DNA of 64,000 nt from Sphaerisporangium siamense (GCF_014205275.1 NZ_JACHND010000001.1:1736001-1800000); one strand, 5' to 3'. Positions 1 through 7,438 are shown, counted from the stretch's first letter. The notes: generated by a model from the letters alone, not told the origin. Made by a program: numbers and translations.

Positions 1-251
1 CGAATATTCCATTCGTAGCGGTATTCGAGTTCTTTTCTTCTGCTGTCGCCGACGAGGTCGTATGTCGCGCGGCCTTGGGCGATGGCGAGCACCTCGCCCA
101 TTTCGTCGACGGGCGCCAGATCGACGACGGCGTTCATGGCGGCGCGATCGGCATCCAGGCCGGCGAGCACCGAGGCTCCGCAGGGGCACTGCCGGGCGCC
201 GGCGGTGCGGAGGTTGCCGCCGCCCTTGGCGAGGAGCCAGGCGGGGATCAC
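1..251 (-). CDS. Partial small phage-type protein with CPCG motif (runs off window)
   Basis: The reading frame begins with GTG at 249-251, overlapping the TGA stop of the primase gene as GTGA, and stays open to the window edge (83 codons visible). The visible N-terminus has a hydrophobic start (IPAWLLAKGG), a CPCG motif near residue 23 that could be half of a zinc site, and then an acidic, alanine-rich helical stretch. No family is recognised. The overlap with the upstream gene shows it belongs to the same leftward operon and is probably translationally coupled. Confidence 0.6.
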   Translation of the reverse strand, partial: MIPAWLLAKGGGNLRTAGARQCPCGASVLAGLDADRAAMNAVVDLAPVDEMGEVLAIAQGRATYDLVGDSRRKELEYRYEWNI

Positions 252-2656
252 GTCGCGCCCTCGGTGTCGAGGAGCTCCCCGGTGCGCGGGTCGACGCGTT
301 CGCCGCCGACCAAGATCCAAGGCGTGGGGGCGATGAGGTCTGAGGGGTCGCGCTCGTCCTCCCCATCGACCGTGTCCGCCCCCCTAAAGGGAGGGGGCGG
401 GACACGGTTCGATTGGGGGTCGGAACCGTGTCCCAACCGTGTCCCGAATCGGGCGGACACGGTTGTATCGGACTTCTGGGCAGGTTTCTCGGCACCGTGT
501 CCACCGTGTCCCGATGGGACGGACACGGGCAATCCGGACATGCCCGCAAGGGCAGCCAAGGGGCTGTACAGCCGGACCACCGTGTGCAGGTACGCCTGGC
601 CGGCCTTCCGGCGGACGACGTACTCGCCGCGGACGAGCTCCTCCAAGGCTTCCTTCACGTCGCTCTGGCGGCCCTCGACGTTGCGGTAGATCTCGTTCTG
701 CGGGGCCTGCGGGTTGCCCTGCAAGTAGCCGCAGATCGCTTCCATGAGCGGCGCCCGACGGTCCTGTTCCCGCTCGGTTCGCGTTCCCATGTCCGGCGGC
801 CGAATCGAAACGGTGACCTTTCCCGTATTCGCATCCGATTCCAGAATGGCCGTACCCGCGAATTTCGCCTCGGCGCTCACCGCGCGCACGTGCCCGGCAC
901 GGTCCTTGTCGACGTGCAGGCGCAGGCGGCCCGTCATTCCCCGCCCGAATGGCTCGGCCACTTCTACGGTTATCGCGCACCCGGTGAGCATCGCCCTTTT
1001 CGCCTGCGCGCCGATTCCGCCCTTTCCGCGGTTCTCCTTGTTCTTCGGCACGTGGTCGATGGCCACCACTGCGGCGCCCGTCGCCGCCAAGGGCTTCAGC
1101 AGCATCTGGGCGAACCTGGTCGCGTCGGTGTTGGACTCCAGGTTCAGCCCGAGGAGCGTCATGGCCGCGTTCCAGCCGTCCAGCACGATGAGCGCCGGCC
1201 GCACCGCGGCCAGGTGCTCGCGCAGGTCTTCGGATGCCGCGGCGTGCAGCACCTCGTCGGGCCCGATGTAGGACAGCCGGGAGACGATGACGTCGTCGGG
1301 GATGCCCAGGGCCCGGGCCCGGCCGACGATGCCCGAGGCGGTGTCCTCGAAGTCGAGGTACACCACCGTGCCGCCCTCGGCGAGCGTCTGCACGACGGCG
1401 AGCAGCGCCACCCAGGTCTTCCCGGACTCGGACTCGCCGAGGAGCGCGTTGACCTTCCTGGCGTAGAACAGGCGCGCGCCGTCGAGGCGTGCGAGGACGG
1501 CCGGGGGCGGCTCCTCCTCGACGCCGGTGACGATGGAGCCCAGGCCGCGCGGCCACCACGAGGTGCGCTCCCGCGCGGCCTCGGCGGCGCCGAGCGGGTC
1601 GTCGACCTGGCTTTTTGCCACCTCCGGCAAGAAGGTGTCACCGCCGAAAGGGGGCGGCTCCGCGGTACGGTCCTGCGGCGCGATGAGCCCCGCCAGGGCG
1701 TCGCCGGGCGCGAGCCGGGTGTCGACGTCGGCGCGCACCGCGGCGAGATCGGCGGCGTGCACCTGGGCGACCGCCCAGGCGAGGATGCCCATGAACTCCC
1801 CGCGCGCCTGCGCCCAGGTGAGCGTCCGCTCGGAGCCGTCGCGGCTGGTGGCCATGGCACGGGTGAACGCCTCCAGGAGTGCCGTGGCGGCCTCCAGCGC
1901 CGGGTACAGGCCTGCGGCGGCCTCGCGCATCGCCCCCGCGGTGGCGCGCAGCGCGATGCCGTGCCGGGACTCGCCGGTGGCCAGCGCGGTGGCGACCTGC
2001 GTCAGCACGCCATGCAGCAGCTCGGGGCGCTCGCGTGCGGTGTGCCGGTCGAGGAACGCGCGCACTTCGCCGTCGGTGGCCGCGTCCGCGGAGTCGCCGG
2101 CGTCGGGCAGCTCGGCCGCGACGGGCTGCGGGAGCAGGGGCAGCGAGCCGGTGCGCACCCAGTGGTACCGGCCGCCCTCGGACTTCTTCTCGTGCGTCGA
2201 GGGCGCGACGACGACGATGCCGTTCTTCCCGCGGACCTCGCCCCAGCCCTTGCCGAGGCCGCCGAGGCGGTTGCCGAGGACGCGGCCGGGCGGGGCGGCG
2301 TAGAAGTAGTGCCCCCTGCGCTCGTCGCCCTCGCGCGTCGACTGGAACGGGCCGGGGACGACGCCGAGCGCGGCCACCATGAGCGAGGGCAGCGCCTCGG
2401 GCCGGTCGACGTCGAAGACGATCGCGCCACTGCGGCCGACGTGCAGGGCGAGCGCGTCGTCGGTCCCCGCGAACCACGCGATGATCTGCTCGGGGTCGCG
2501 CGAGCTCTTGGACGGCCAGCCCTTACCGAGCACGGAGCCTGCGTGCTTGGTGGCCTGGTCGACGGGGAGCACGTACCAGCCGGCGCGCGCGTAGGCGAGC
2601 GCGGCGCCGAGGGTGTCGGAGTCGTCGTCGACCTCGGGGATGTGCAGCTCGGTCAC
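248..2656 (-). CDS. Bifunctional primase-polymerase / RepA-like AAA helicase
   Basis: The protein has 802 residues. Residues ~15-190 look like a prim-pol domain: a GWxVLP opening and the acidic metal motif FDVDRP near 81-86. The centre is a RecA/RepA-type ATPase with Walker A GESESGKT near 407-414 and Walker B ALIVLDGW near 488-495. A short winged-helix-like segment follows (~640-690), and then a Pro/Gly/Thr-rich tail. Such fused proteins prime and unwind DNA at the origin of actinobacterial phages and integrative plasmids. The GTG start at 2654-2656 overlaps the upstream stop. The low-complexity tail (residues ~709-762) is encoded by a repeat array that may be the element's origin; that is inference. 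Confidence 0.88.
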   Translation of the reverse strand: MTELHIPEVDDDSDTLGAALAYARAGWYVLPVDQATKHAGSVLGKGWPSKSSRDPEQIIAWFAGTDDALALHVGRSGAIVFDVDRPEALPSLMVAALGVVPGPFQSTREGDERRGHYFYAAPPGRVLGNRLGGLGKGWGEVRGKNGIVVVAPSTHEKKSEGGRYHWVRTGSLPLLPQPVAAELPDAGDSADAATDGEVRAFLDRHTARERPELLHGVLTQVATALATGESRHGIALRATAGAMREAAAGLYPALEAATALLEAFTRAMATSRDGSERTLTWAQARGEFMGILAWAVAQVHAADLAAVRADVDTRLAPGDALAGLIAPQDRTAEPPPFGGDTFLPEVAKSQVDDPLGAAEAARERTSWWPRGLGSIVTGVEEEPPPAVLARLDGARLFYARKVNALLGESESGKTWVALLAVVQTLAEGGTVVYLDFEDTASGIVGRARALGIPDDVIVSRLSYIGPDEVLHAAASEDLREHLAAVRPALIVLDGWNAAMTLLGLNLESNTDATRFAQMLLKPLAATGAAVVAIDHVPKNKENRGKGGIGAQAKRAMLTGCAITVEVAEPFGRGMTGRLRLHVDKDRAGHVRAVSAEAKFAGTAILESDANTGKVTVSIRPPDMGTRTEREQDRRAPLMEAICGYLQGNPQAPQNEIYRNVEGRQSDVKEALEELVRGEYVVRRKAGQAYLHTVVRLYSPLAALAGMSGLPVSVPSGHGGHGAEKPAQKSDTTVSARFGTRLGHGSDPQSNRVPPPPFRGADTVDGEDERDPSDLIAPTPWILVGGERVDPRTGELLDTEGAT
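369..529. repeat. Iteron-like array of ACCGTGTCC, candidate origin
   Basis: Seven exact copies of the 9-mer ACCGTGTCC or its complement lie at 369-377(+), 400-408(-), 425-433(+), 436-444(+), 455-463(-), 494-502(+) and 503-511(+). A one-mismatch copy is at 521-529(-). They occupy the part of the primase gene coding for its low-complexity tail, where protein constraint is weak. Clustered, mixed-orientation copies in or beside a rep gene are typical of initiator-binding sites. Origin function is inferred and untested. Confidence 0.6.
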
Positions 2657-3306
2657 GCGCCGGACTCGCCATGCTCGAAGCGCGCGGACCGTGCGGCCGT
2701 GTAGGCGGCGATGATGTCGAGGTCATCCCCGTTGTAGCACTTGTCACCGTTGCAGCACGGTGCGGATATGCCGGGGTATGCCTTGCGGTGGCAGCCGCAG
2801 CGAGTGCGAGCCGATCGGGCGTCGAAAGTGATGTCGTAGAGTCCGCACCGCAGGCAGCGCGTCCATGCGTAATGGTGGTCGCCGTAGGTGTGGATCTCGA
2901 AATCGGCGCCGTATGGATGCCCGGCGCTGTCGATGGTGCGGGGATCGGGGATGTTGCCGGCCACGAGGAAGGCACGATGATCGACAAGTAGGGAGAATCG
3001 CACGAAGCGCTTCCAGTCGCGCTCCGACGGCTCGGTCCCCTTGATCTCCAACCACGCCTCCTGCTGGGGAAGCCAGAAGTCGGGAAGATAAGACCCAAGG
3101 TGAACGCGCTCTTCGTCCCCCAGGCCGTAATAGCCAAGCCCGGAAAGCATCGAGATGCGCTCTTCGGAAAGGGGGGCGAGCTCAAACCCCTCAGGCTCGT
3201 ACTCCCAGCGGATGCCGAGGTGGTCGAAGAAGACGGCCCACCGGGCCTCCAGCCGGGAACGGAAGCGGCATCCCGCGTAGCGGGTCTCTATGGCTGCGAT
3301 CTTCAA
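2653..3306 (-). CDS. PD-(D/E)XK nuclease-like protein with C-terminal cysteine clusters
   Basis: I chose the TTG start at 3304-3306, which has GGGAGG just upstream; a longer frame would read through structured noncoding DNA. The 217-residue product has the sequence SRLEARWAVFFD at the N-terminus, then YLPDFWLP and WLEIKG. This gives P75-D76 followed by E87-I-K89, a PD-(D/E)XK metal-dependent nuclease core. The C-terminal third has several Cys pairs (CLRC, CGC, CC), suggesting a zinc ribbon. It overlaps the primase start by 4 nt (GTGA). It is probably a DNA nuclease or Holliday-type enzyme serving replication or recombination; the exact role is unknown. Confidence 0.65.
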   Translation of the reverse strand: MKIAAIETRYAGCRFRSRLEARWAVFFDHLGIRWEYEPEGFELAPLSEERISMLSGLGYYGLGDEERVHLGSYLPDFWLPQQEAWLEIKGTEPSERDWKRFVRFSLLVDHRAFLVAGNIPDPRTIDSAGHPYGADFEIHTYGDHHYAWTRCLRCGLYDITFDARSARTRCGCHRKAYPGISAPCCNGDKCYNGDDLDIIAAYTAARSARFEHGESGA

Positions 3307-3340
3307 AACGCCCTCCCGCTGATGTCGTGCTGGCACGTCT

Positions 3341-3468
3341 GCGCGCCCTCCCCGGGACTCGAACCCGGGCGTCTGCCGTAGGGCGAAGCCCCCGTGCCGC
3401 CACCTCCCAGAGGCGGCACGGGGGCCTGTGGTTCCCGCGCTGGTCGCTTCCCCACGACCGGCGGGAAC
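3341..3468 (-). other. Highly structured intergenic region with tRNA-like T-arm and two large hairpins
   Basis: Read on the minus strand there are three elements. (1) 3431-3468 has an 8-bp outer stem (GTTCCCGC/GCGGGAAC) enclosing GGTCG/CGACC. (2) 3388-3425 is a perfect 14-bp stem with a 10-nt loop. (3) 3344-3385 has a GGTTCGAGTCCC T-loop in a CCGGG/CCCGG stem, closed by CGCCCT/AGGGCG like a tRNA acceptor minihelix. No anticodon or D arm is found and there is no CCA, so it is not a standard tRNA. It lies between the SSB-like gene and the next leftward gene and could act as a terminator/processing element, an origin structure or a tRNA-derived relic. Confidence 0.5.
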
Positions 3469-3620
3469 GAGGACCCGCGCCATGCCTGCCACCGCGAGAC
3501 GGCGGCACGGCGCGGGGGCGGGGGCGTCGGCCTCTACTGAGCACGCGCCCGGCTCTCCGGCCCGTCGGCCGGGGTCGACGCCGGGCGCCGTAACCTCGCG
3601 ACGCCCCCACGATCAGGAGG

Positions 3621-4256
3621 TCAGAGCTTCAGCGCTGCCCGCTGCTCGGGGCTCAGACTGGCCAGCGCGGCCTGGAGTGCCCCCGCGTCGACGCCGGCCG
3701 GGGCCGCCGCCGGAGCGGGCGCGGGCGCCGCCTGCGGGGCGGGAGGCGCGGCCGGGGGCGCGTACTGCTGCGGAGCCTGAGGAGCGGCGGGCGCGGGCTG
3801 ACCGCCGTTCAGGAAGTCGTTCGCCTGCGCGGCCGACGGCGGGGTGTACACGGCGCTGTAGAGCTTCGCCGGGTTCTTGCCCCTGGTCTTGGCCTCGTCG
3901 TCCGCGACGTAGGTGATCGAGAGCACGCCCCCGATCTCCAGCCCCTTCGAGCGAGCCTTGCGCACGGCCTCGCGCACCGCGTCCTGCATCTTGAACTTGA
4001 TGTAGAAGCGGCGCAGGCCATCGTCGTCCTCGATCGCGGGGTCGCGCAGGTCGGTCTGCACCGTCACGACGAGCTGCTGCCGCGGGCGGCCGTCGTCCCA
4101 GAACAGCGGCTTGCCGGTGTCGATGTCGGTCTGCTGATCGACCTTCGGCTGCTCGGTGATGGGCCCCGACACGGTGGTGCCGATGGTCTCGAACTTGGCG
4201 GAGGGGATGCCGCCGCCCATCAGGAAGGCGTTCGGGTCAACGTACTGGGTGGTCAT
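3621..4256 (-). CDS. Probable phage ssDNA-binding protein
   Basis: The ATG at 4254-4256 begins a 211-residue protein (MTTQYVDPNAFLMGGG). The core (~residues 15-135) is beta-rich, with a conserved-looking stretch of aromatic and basic residues (RRFYIKFKMQDAVREAVRK), and is followed by a long Pro/Ala/Gln linker and a short tail LSPEQRAALKL. This layout, an OB-sized core plus disordered tail, and its position next to a RecB-like exonuclease and the primase fit a phage SSB. The usual acidic DDDLPF tip is absent. The assignment rests on context and architecture, not on a diagnostic motif. Confidence 0.5.
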   Translation of the reverse strand: MTTQYVDPNAFLMGGGIPSAKFETIGTTVSGPITEQPKVDQQTDIDTGKPLFWDDGRPRQQLVVTVQTDLRDPAIEDDDGLRRFYIKFKMQDAVREAVRKARSKGLEIGGVLSITYVADDEAKTRGKNPAKLYSAVYTPPSAAQANDFLNGGQPAPAAPQAPQQYAPPAAPPAPQAAPAPAPAAAPAGVDAGALQAALASLSPEQRAALKL

Positions 4257-4291
4257 GGGTTCCTGTGCTCCTTGGTTCCTTGGTTGCGCTG

Positions 4292-5077
4292 TCAGGCGAT
4301 GAGAGAGGTGAGGGACGAATCCGGCGCCGTGGCGTCGGGGTGACCCGGGCAACCCCGGGCCAGGTCGGTGGAGCCCGGGGCGAGCCACGGGCAGGAACGG
4401 CACCAGGCCGGCGCGGTGCGCAGCAGGGGGAGCGCGCGTACGCCCAGGGCGCCGACGAGCTTGGCGATGCCGTCGACCTTGGACACGGTCTCCAGCGCGA
4501 GCGCCTCGTCGAACGGCTCGGACCAGAAGTAGCGCTGCCGCCACTCCTGGTCGCGCGGCAGGAAGTAGACGGCCACGTTCTCGACGGGGAACCCGCGCTG
4601 GGCCCAGCCCCAGCCGTAGAGGTGGGCCTGCTTGCGGTACTGGTCGCCGGGGCCCTCGGCCTTGTACTTGCGCAGCGAGGGGCCGCCCACGATCTTCCAG
4701 TCGACGACGGTGCCGTCGACGTACATGTCGCACGAGCCGTCGATGTCGTCGCCGTTCACCTGACCGACGACGACTTTCTCCTCGACGTGGTAGCGGGGGA
4801 TGCCGTCCTCGGCCCACGTCGGCAGGGCGTAGTTCGCGAAGGAAAAGACCAGCTTGAGCGAGTCGTGCACGGCGGTACCCACGAACGGCTTCCAGGCCAC
4901 GCTGCGCGCTGCGTTGGTCTCGGGGTGGCCGAGCAGCTTGTAGCCGAGGCGCAGGTCGCACGGGATGCCCATCTCGCTCGGCCCGATGCGCGTCTGAAGA
5001 CTGCGCGGGGCATTGGCGATGGCGGACTCGATGACTCCGTCCAGCTCGGCGACCAGGGCGTCGACGGGCGTGCTCAT
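4292..5077 (-). CDS. RecB/Cas4-like PD-(D/E)XK exonuclease with putative Fe-S cluster
   Basis: The 261-residue protein starts at ATG 5075-5077, overlapping the upstream stop (ATGA). The nuclease core shows D117, then D126-W-K128 (VVDWK) and a Q150-x3-Y154 motif, matching motifs II, III and QxxxY of RecB-family nucleases. One cysteine (C40) lies near the N-terminus and three lie near the C-terminus (C226, C229, C243), the arrangement that holds a 4Fe-4S cluster in AddB and Cas4. With the adjacent SSB-like protein it probably processes DNA ends for element recombination. A Cas4 role is not suggested, as no CRISPR genes are nearby. Confidence 0.75.
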   Translation of the reverse strand: MSTPVDALVAELDGVIESAIANAPRSLQTRIGPSEMGIPCDLRLGYKLLGHPETNAARSVAWKPFVGTAVHDSLKLVFSFANYALPTWAEDGIPRYHVEEKVVVGQVNGDDIDGSCDMYVDGTVVDWKIVGGPSLRKYKAEGPGDQYRKQAHLYGWGWAQRGFPVENVAVYFLPRDQEWRQRYFWSEPFDEALALETVSKVDGIAKLVGALGVRALPLLRTAPAWCRSCPWLAPGSTDLARGCPGHPDATAPDSSLTSLIA

Positions 5078-5487
5078 CGGGCGCCCTCGGGGCTGTTCTC
5101 GACGACGGCGAGGAGACCGAGCATGTCGAGCAACTCCTTGCAGTCGGCGACGTCCCGGGCTCGTCCGGCCACGCAGAGCGCTGCCGCGAGCTGCTCGCGA
5201 CGTTCGGCCTCCTGGCCTTCGGCGTCGCGGTAGGGGATGTAGGTGAGGGCGGGCTCGCGGGCGGTGTCGCCGTGCACCAGGCCCCACGGCGCGGGCTCGG
5301 GTGCAACGGCGGCCGCCTGCGGCTTACGGACGCGCGGCGTGGTGCGGACGGCCTTCCGGCGCGCGTAGTCCTCGCGCACCGCCTTGAGGCACGGCTCGCA
5401 GGACTCGACTTTCCGGTATCGGTGCTGCTTGTAGCCCTTCAGGGTGCCGTGCGCGATGCCTTCGCTCTTGCCGATAACCGTGCTCAT
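5074..5487 (-). CDS. Small HGT/CxxC zinc-finger-like phage protein
   Basis: The 137-residue product starts at ATG 5485-5487 (overlapping the upstream stop) and its stop overlaps the nuclease start. Residues ~12-45 contain HGTLKGYKQH followed by CEPCLKAVREDYARR. This HGTxxGYxxH...CxxC pattern recurs in small proteins of actinobacteriophages and is likely a one-zinc nucleic-acid-binding module. The remainder is charged and helical, with no recognised domain. Its function is unknown. Confidence 0.65.
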   Translation of the reverse strand: MSTVIGKSEGIAHGTLKGYKQHRYRKVESCEPCLKAVREDYARRKAVRTTPRVRKPQAAAVAPEPAPWGLVHGDTAREPALTYIPYRDAEGQEAERREQLAAALCVAGRARDVADCKELLDMLGLLAVVENSPEGAR

Positions 5488-5687
5488 CGCGGGAGCCCGG
5501 CGGCCTCGTGCCACGCGTTGTAGGTCACGCTCGCCCTGTCGCCGTCGACCCGGGCGAGGGCGGTCGCGGCGGCGAGGGCGAGCGTCGCGTGCACCTGGGC
5601 GGCGGCGAGGTCGATCGCCGCAAACTCGGGGTCGCCGTACTGTGCCAGCAGCTTCTCGGCCTCGCGGTAGTGCTCGGGTCCCGTCAT
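5484..5687 (-). CDS. Small hypothetical helical protein
   Basis: The frame has 67 residues, with ATG at 5685-5687 and a TGA that overlaps the next start. The sequence is alanine-rich and predicted all-helical, opening with MTGPEHYREAEKLLAQYG, a pattern seen in small operon proteins of Streptomyces phages. It has no catalytic motif. Overlaps of 4 nt on both sides support real, coupled translation. Confidence 0.6.
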   Translation of the reverse strand: MTGPEHYREAEKLLAQYGDPEFAAIDLAAAQVHATLALAAATALARVDGDRASVTYNAWHEAAGLPR

Positions 5688-5878
5688 CGGGCCTTCTCCT
5701 TCCGGTACTCGTCCTCGGTGGCGGCGTCCAGCTCGGGCCCGCCGCGCACCGACACCCGGGCCTGCTCGGCCAGCTCGTCGAACAGAGCGGGGTCGCGGCC
5801 GGCGAGCCGGGACAGGATGCGGATGTGCTCGGCGCGGGACATTGAGCAGATGAGCTCCGTGCGCTCGACGGTGGTCAC
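5684..5878 (-). CDS. Small hypothetical acidic protein
   Basis: The 64-residue frame starts with GTG at 5876-5878, overlapping the stop of the upstream microprotein (GTGA), and ends by overlapping the next ATG. It is rich in Arg, Glu and Ala with helical character (RAEHIRILSRLAGRDPALFDELAEQ). No family is recognised; it is supported only by operon context and overlaps. Confidence 0.55.
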   Translation of the reverse strand: MTTVERTELICSMSRAEHIRILSRLAGRDPALFDELAEQARVSVRGGPELDAATEDEYRKEKAR

Positions 5879-5970
5879 CGCGCCCCCCAGGAGGCCGCCG
5901 TGCGGGCGATCCTGGCGAGCCCGGCCGCCATGTACAGCAGGACGCGGGCGCGCAGCGGGAGGGCGATCAC
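5875..5970 (-). CDS. 31-residue hydrophobic microprotein
   Basis: GTG at 5968-5970 opens a 31-codon frame ending at 5875. It is linked to both neighbours by GTGA overlaps. The product is basic and hydrophobic (VLLYMAAGLARIARTAASWG), possibly an amphipathic or membrane-associated helix. It is below normal gene-calling limits, but the double overlap in a compact operon makes translation plausible. Confidence 0.45.
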   Translation of the reverse strand: MIALPLRARVLLYMAAGLARIARTAASWGAR

Positions 5971-6215
5971 GGGGCGTCCTCGGCGGGCGGCGTCAGCGCG
6001 AGGACCACCCGGTAGGCCCGGCGCTCGCCGGGGTCGCAGATGATCCGGTCGCCCACGAGGTGGCCGTACATGCCGGTGACCTCGCCGCACTGCGAGCAGT
6101 GGTAGTGGGAGTCCGGCCGGTCGCAGCACGGGCTGTCCGCCTCGGTGAGCGGCTGCGGTCGGGGGCGGTCCTGCGGGCGGCCGAGGCCAAGCTCGGCCGG
6201 GTTGATCGAGTTCAC
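5967..6215 (-). CDS. Small cysteine/histidine-rich phage protein
   Basis: I chose the GTG start at 6213-6215, with AGGA upstream, giving 82 residues; longer frames upstream are low-quality. The centre has CCDRPDSHYHCSQCGEVTG, several Cys and His residues that could bind one zinc ion. The C-terminus is a short basic/hydrophobic segment. Its stop overlaps the following microprotein. It is probably a nucleic-acid- or protein-binding accessory of the element; function unknown. Confidence 0.6.
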   Translation of the reverse strand: MNSINPAELGLGRPQDRPRPQPLTEADSPCCDRPDSHYHCSQCGEVTGMYGHLVGDRIICDPGERRAYRVVLALTPPAEDAP

Positions 6216-6283
6216 AGGGTCCTGCTTTCGGGAGGAGAGGGGAAGGAGGGCGACCCGTCCCCACGCGGGCCGCCCCGGGGGGC

Positions 6284-6562
6284 TCAGGCGATCCAGAGCA
6301 GGTGCTTGTCCTGGCCGCCGAAGTGGACGGCCGCCTCGCGGTCCGCGCGGGTGAGGAGCTTCTGGTTGGACTCGGGCAGCAGGCTCACCTCGGGGAGGCG
6401 GTTCATCAGGCGCAGCGCCTCGTCCACCTCGGCGCGGGGCACGTCCTGGAGGAACATGCGCACCTCGGCCAGGCCGACCCAGACGCGGCGCTCGTAGTCG
6501 GCGGCGACGGTGTAGGCGGAGCGGATGCGGTCCTGGAGGGTGATGGTGGCGGTGGCGGTCAT
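6284..6562 (-). CDS. Conserved-looking phage protein, first gene after the left repeat promoter
   Basis: ATG at 6560-6562 gives 92 residues; AGGCAGAG lies just upstream. The product (DRIRSAYTVAADYERRVWVGLAEVRMFL...) looks like a compact helical fold with a possible winged-helix shape. It is the first gene downstream of the three decamer repeats at 6607-6636, so it probably heads the transcript leading to the SSB, nuclease and primase genes. No family name can be given. Confidence 0.6.
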   Translation of the reverse strand: MTATATITLQDRIRSAYTVAADYERRVWVGLAEVRMFLQDVPRAEVDEALRLMNRLPEVSLLPESNQKLLTRADREAAVHFGGQDKHLLWIA

Positions 6563-6606
6563 CTCTGCCTGCTTTCGGGAGGTGGTGTCTCGCGGTGTGT
6601 GTAACA

Positions 6607-6636
6607 CGATACAAGTCGATACAACACGATGCAAGA
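6607..6636. promoter_or_regulatory. Three tandem phased decamers (CGATACAA type), left operator
   Basis: CGATACAAGT, CGATACAACA and CGATGCAAGA follow each other exactly every 10 nt, so they lie on one face of the helix. They sit ~45-75 nt upstream of the start at 6562 and match the repeats beside the repressor gene at 12278-12400. They are probably binding sites for the element's repressor or an excisionase-type protein, controlling transcription leftward. About 125 nt between these repeats and the next small gene hold no ORF I can support. Confidence 0.6.
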
Positions 6637-6761
6637 TGAGACGACGAAATTTCTCGCCGCCGCAGGAGGTGCCTGCTATTTCAGCAGGTCAAGTTGCGAA
6701 ATACCAGATCTGGCACCTGCTGCCCGGCGCCGCGTCCGCGTGCAGAATCTGTGCAACTCGA

Positions 6762-6935
6762 TCAGGTGGGCGGCCGGGCTCGCGCCGCCCGGCGCGCCAG
6801 CATGCGCTCCAGGCGCTGCCGGGCGGACGGCGCCACCCAGAAGTGCCAGCCGACCCCGGCCGTCCACCGCTGGAGGTGCTCGCGTTCGCCCACCCCGCAG
6901 TGCCGGCACCCGGACGGCGGCACCGGCTCACCCAT
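6762..6935 (-). CDS. 57-residue zinc-finger-like microprotein
   Basis: ATG at 6933-6935 gives MGEPVPPSGCRHCGVGEREH and a basic C-terminus; 57 codons to a TGA at 6762-6764. It overlaps the end of the MerR-like gene by 8 nt. The CRHCG plus downstream His/Trp pattern (QRWTAGVGWHFWVAPSAR) suggests a small zinc- or nucleic-acid-binding protein. It is the last gene before the left operator repeats. It is short but has clearly non-random, protein-like composition. Confidence 0.55.
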   Translation of the reverse strand: MGEPVPPSGCRHCGVGEREHLQRWTAGVGWHFWVAPSARQRLERMLARRAARARPPT

Positions 6936-7239
6936 CGACCGCTCCGATCCTCAGCGGCAGCCCCGGGCCGAGCTCCACCTCGCGCAGCTCGAACGCGACC
7001 GCCGAGCGCGCGACCGCGGCCGCCGGCGCCGCGCCCATCCCCGCGGCGACCAGCCGCGCCAGCAGGACGGCGATGGCCACCTCGGCCGCCGACCAGTCCT
7101 GCGGGACGCCGTGCCCGCCCGAGCCCGGGTGCAGGTATCCGGCCTCGATCCAGTACGCGAGCTTGTGCCGGGGCACCCCGATTCGCTTGGCGATCTCGGA
7201 GGTGCCCGTGTCCCGGTTGACGGGCGGCGGCCTACCCAC
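6928..7239 (-). CDS. MerR-like helix-turn-helix protein
   Basis: I chose GTG 7237-7239, overlapping the upstream stop, giving 103 residues. The N-terminal half has TSEIAKRIGVPRHKLAYWIEAGYLHP, a MerR-type winged HTH that recognises DNA, followed by a W..AEV.IA helix. There is no effector domain, so it resembles excisionase/RDF proteins or small phage regulators. It could be a second DNA-bending or copy-control factor in the operon. Confidence 0.65.
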   Translation of the reverse strand: MGRPPPVNRDTGTSEIAKRIGVPRHKLAYWIEAGYLHPGSGGHGVPQDWSAAEVAIAVLLARLVAAGMGAAPAAAVARSAVAFELREVELGPGLPLRIGAVDG

Positions 7240-7438
7240 GGTGCACCTCGGCGCGATGGCCCGGCTCGCCGAGCAGCGTCTCGACGAATCCGGCGACACC
7301 CACGCAGGTGTCCCACGTCGACACCGTCACCCGGTCGCCGTCGCGCCGGGCGACGGTCACAGTGGCCGAGCGGGGCAGGGCAGGGGAGAGCCCCCCGGCG
7401 GCGGGCGTGACGCCGGGAGGCTCGGTCGTGCGGGACAT
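7232..7438 (-). CDS. Small hypothetical beta-rich protein
   Basis: A 68-residue frame from ATG 7436-7438, overlapping the DUF2303 stop by 1 nt (TGATG), to TAG at 7232-7234. The second half (SATVTVARRDGDRVTVSTWDT) reads as a beta hairpin and the C-terminus as a short helix. No family is recognised. Start/stop overlaps on both sides argue that this, rather than an extension of the MerR-like gene, is the translated frame here. Confidence 0.5.
   Translation of the reverse strand: MSRTTEPPGVTPAAGGLSPALPRSATVTVARRDGDRVTVSTWDTCVGVAGFVETLLGEPGHRAEVHRG

Noticed and set aside
413-2704. Long plus-strand ORF opposite the primase gene
   Set aside because: Antisense open frame caused by high GC; composition (Arg/Gly/Val-rich, no domain) is not protein-like, and the minus frame has clear motifs.
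3341-3425. Complete tRNA gene on the minus strand
   Set aside because: Only the T arm and an acceptor-like helix are found; no anticodon arm or D arm can be folded.
3307-3492. N-terminal extension of the PD-(D/E)XK protein
   Set aside because: It translates the tRNA-like T-arm (TPGFESR pattern) and hairpins; the TTG start with GGGAGG at 3306 is better.
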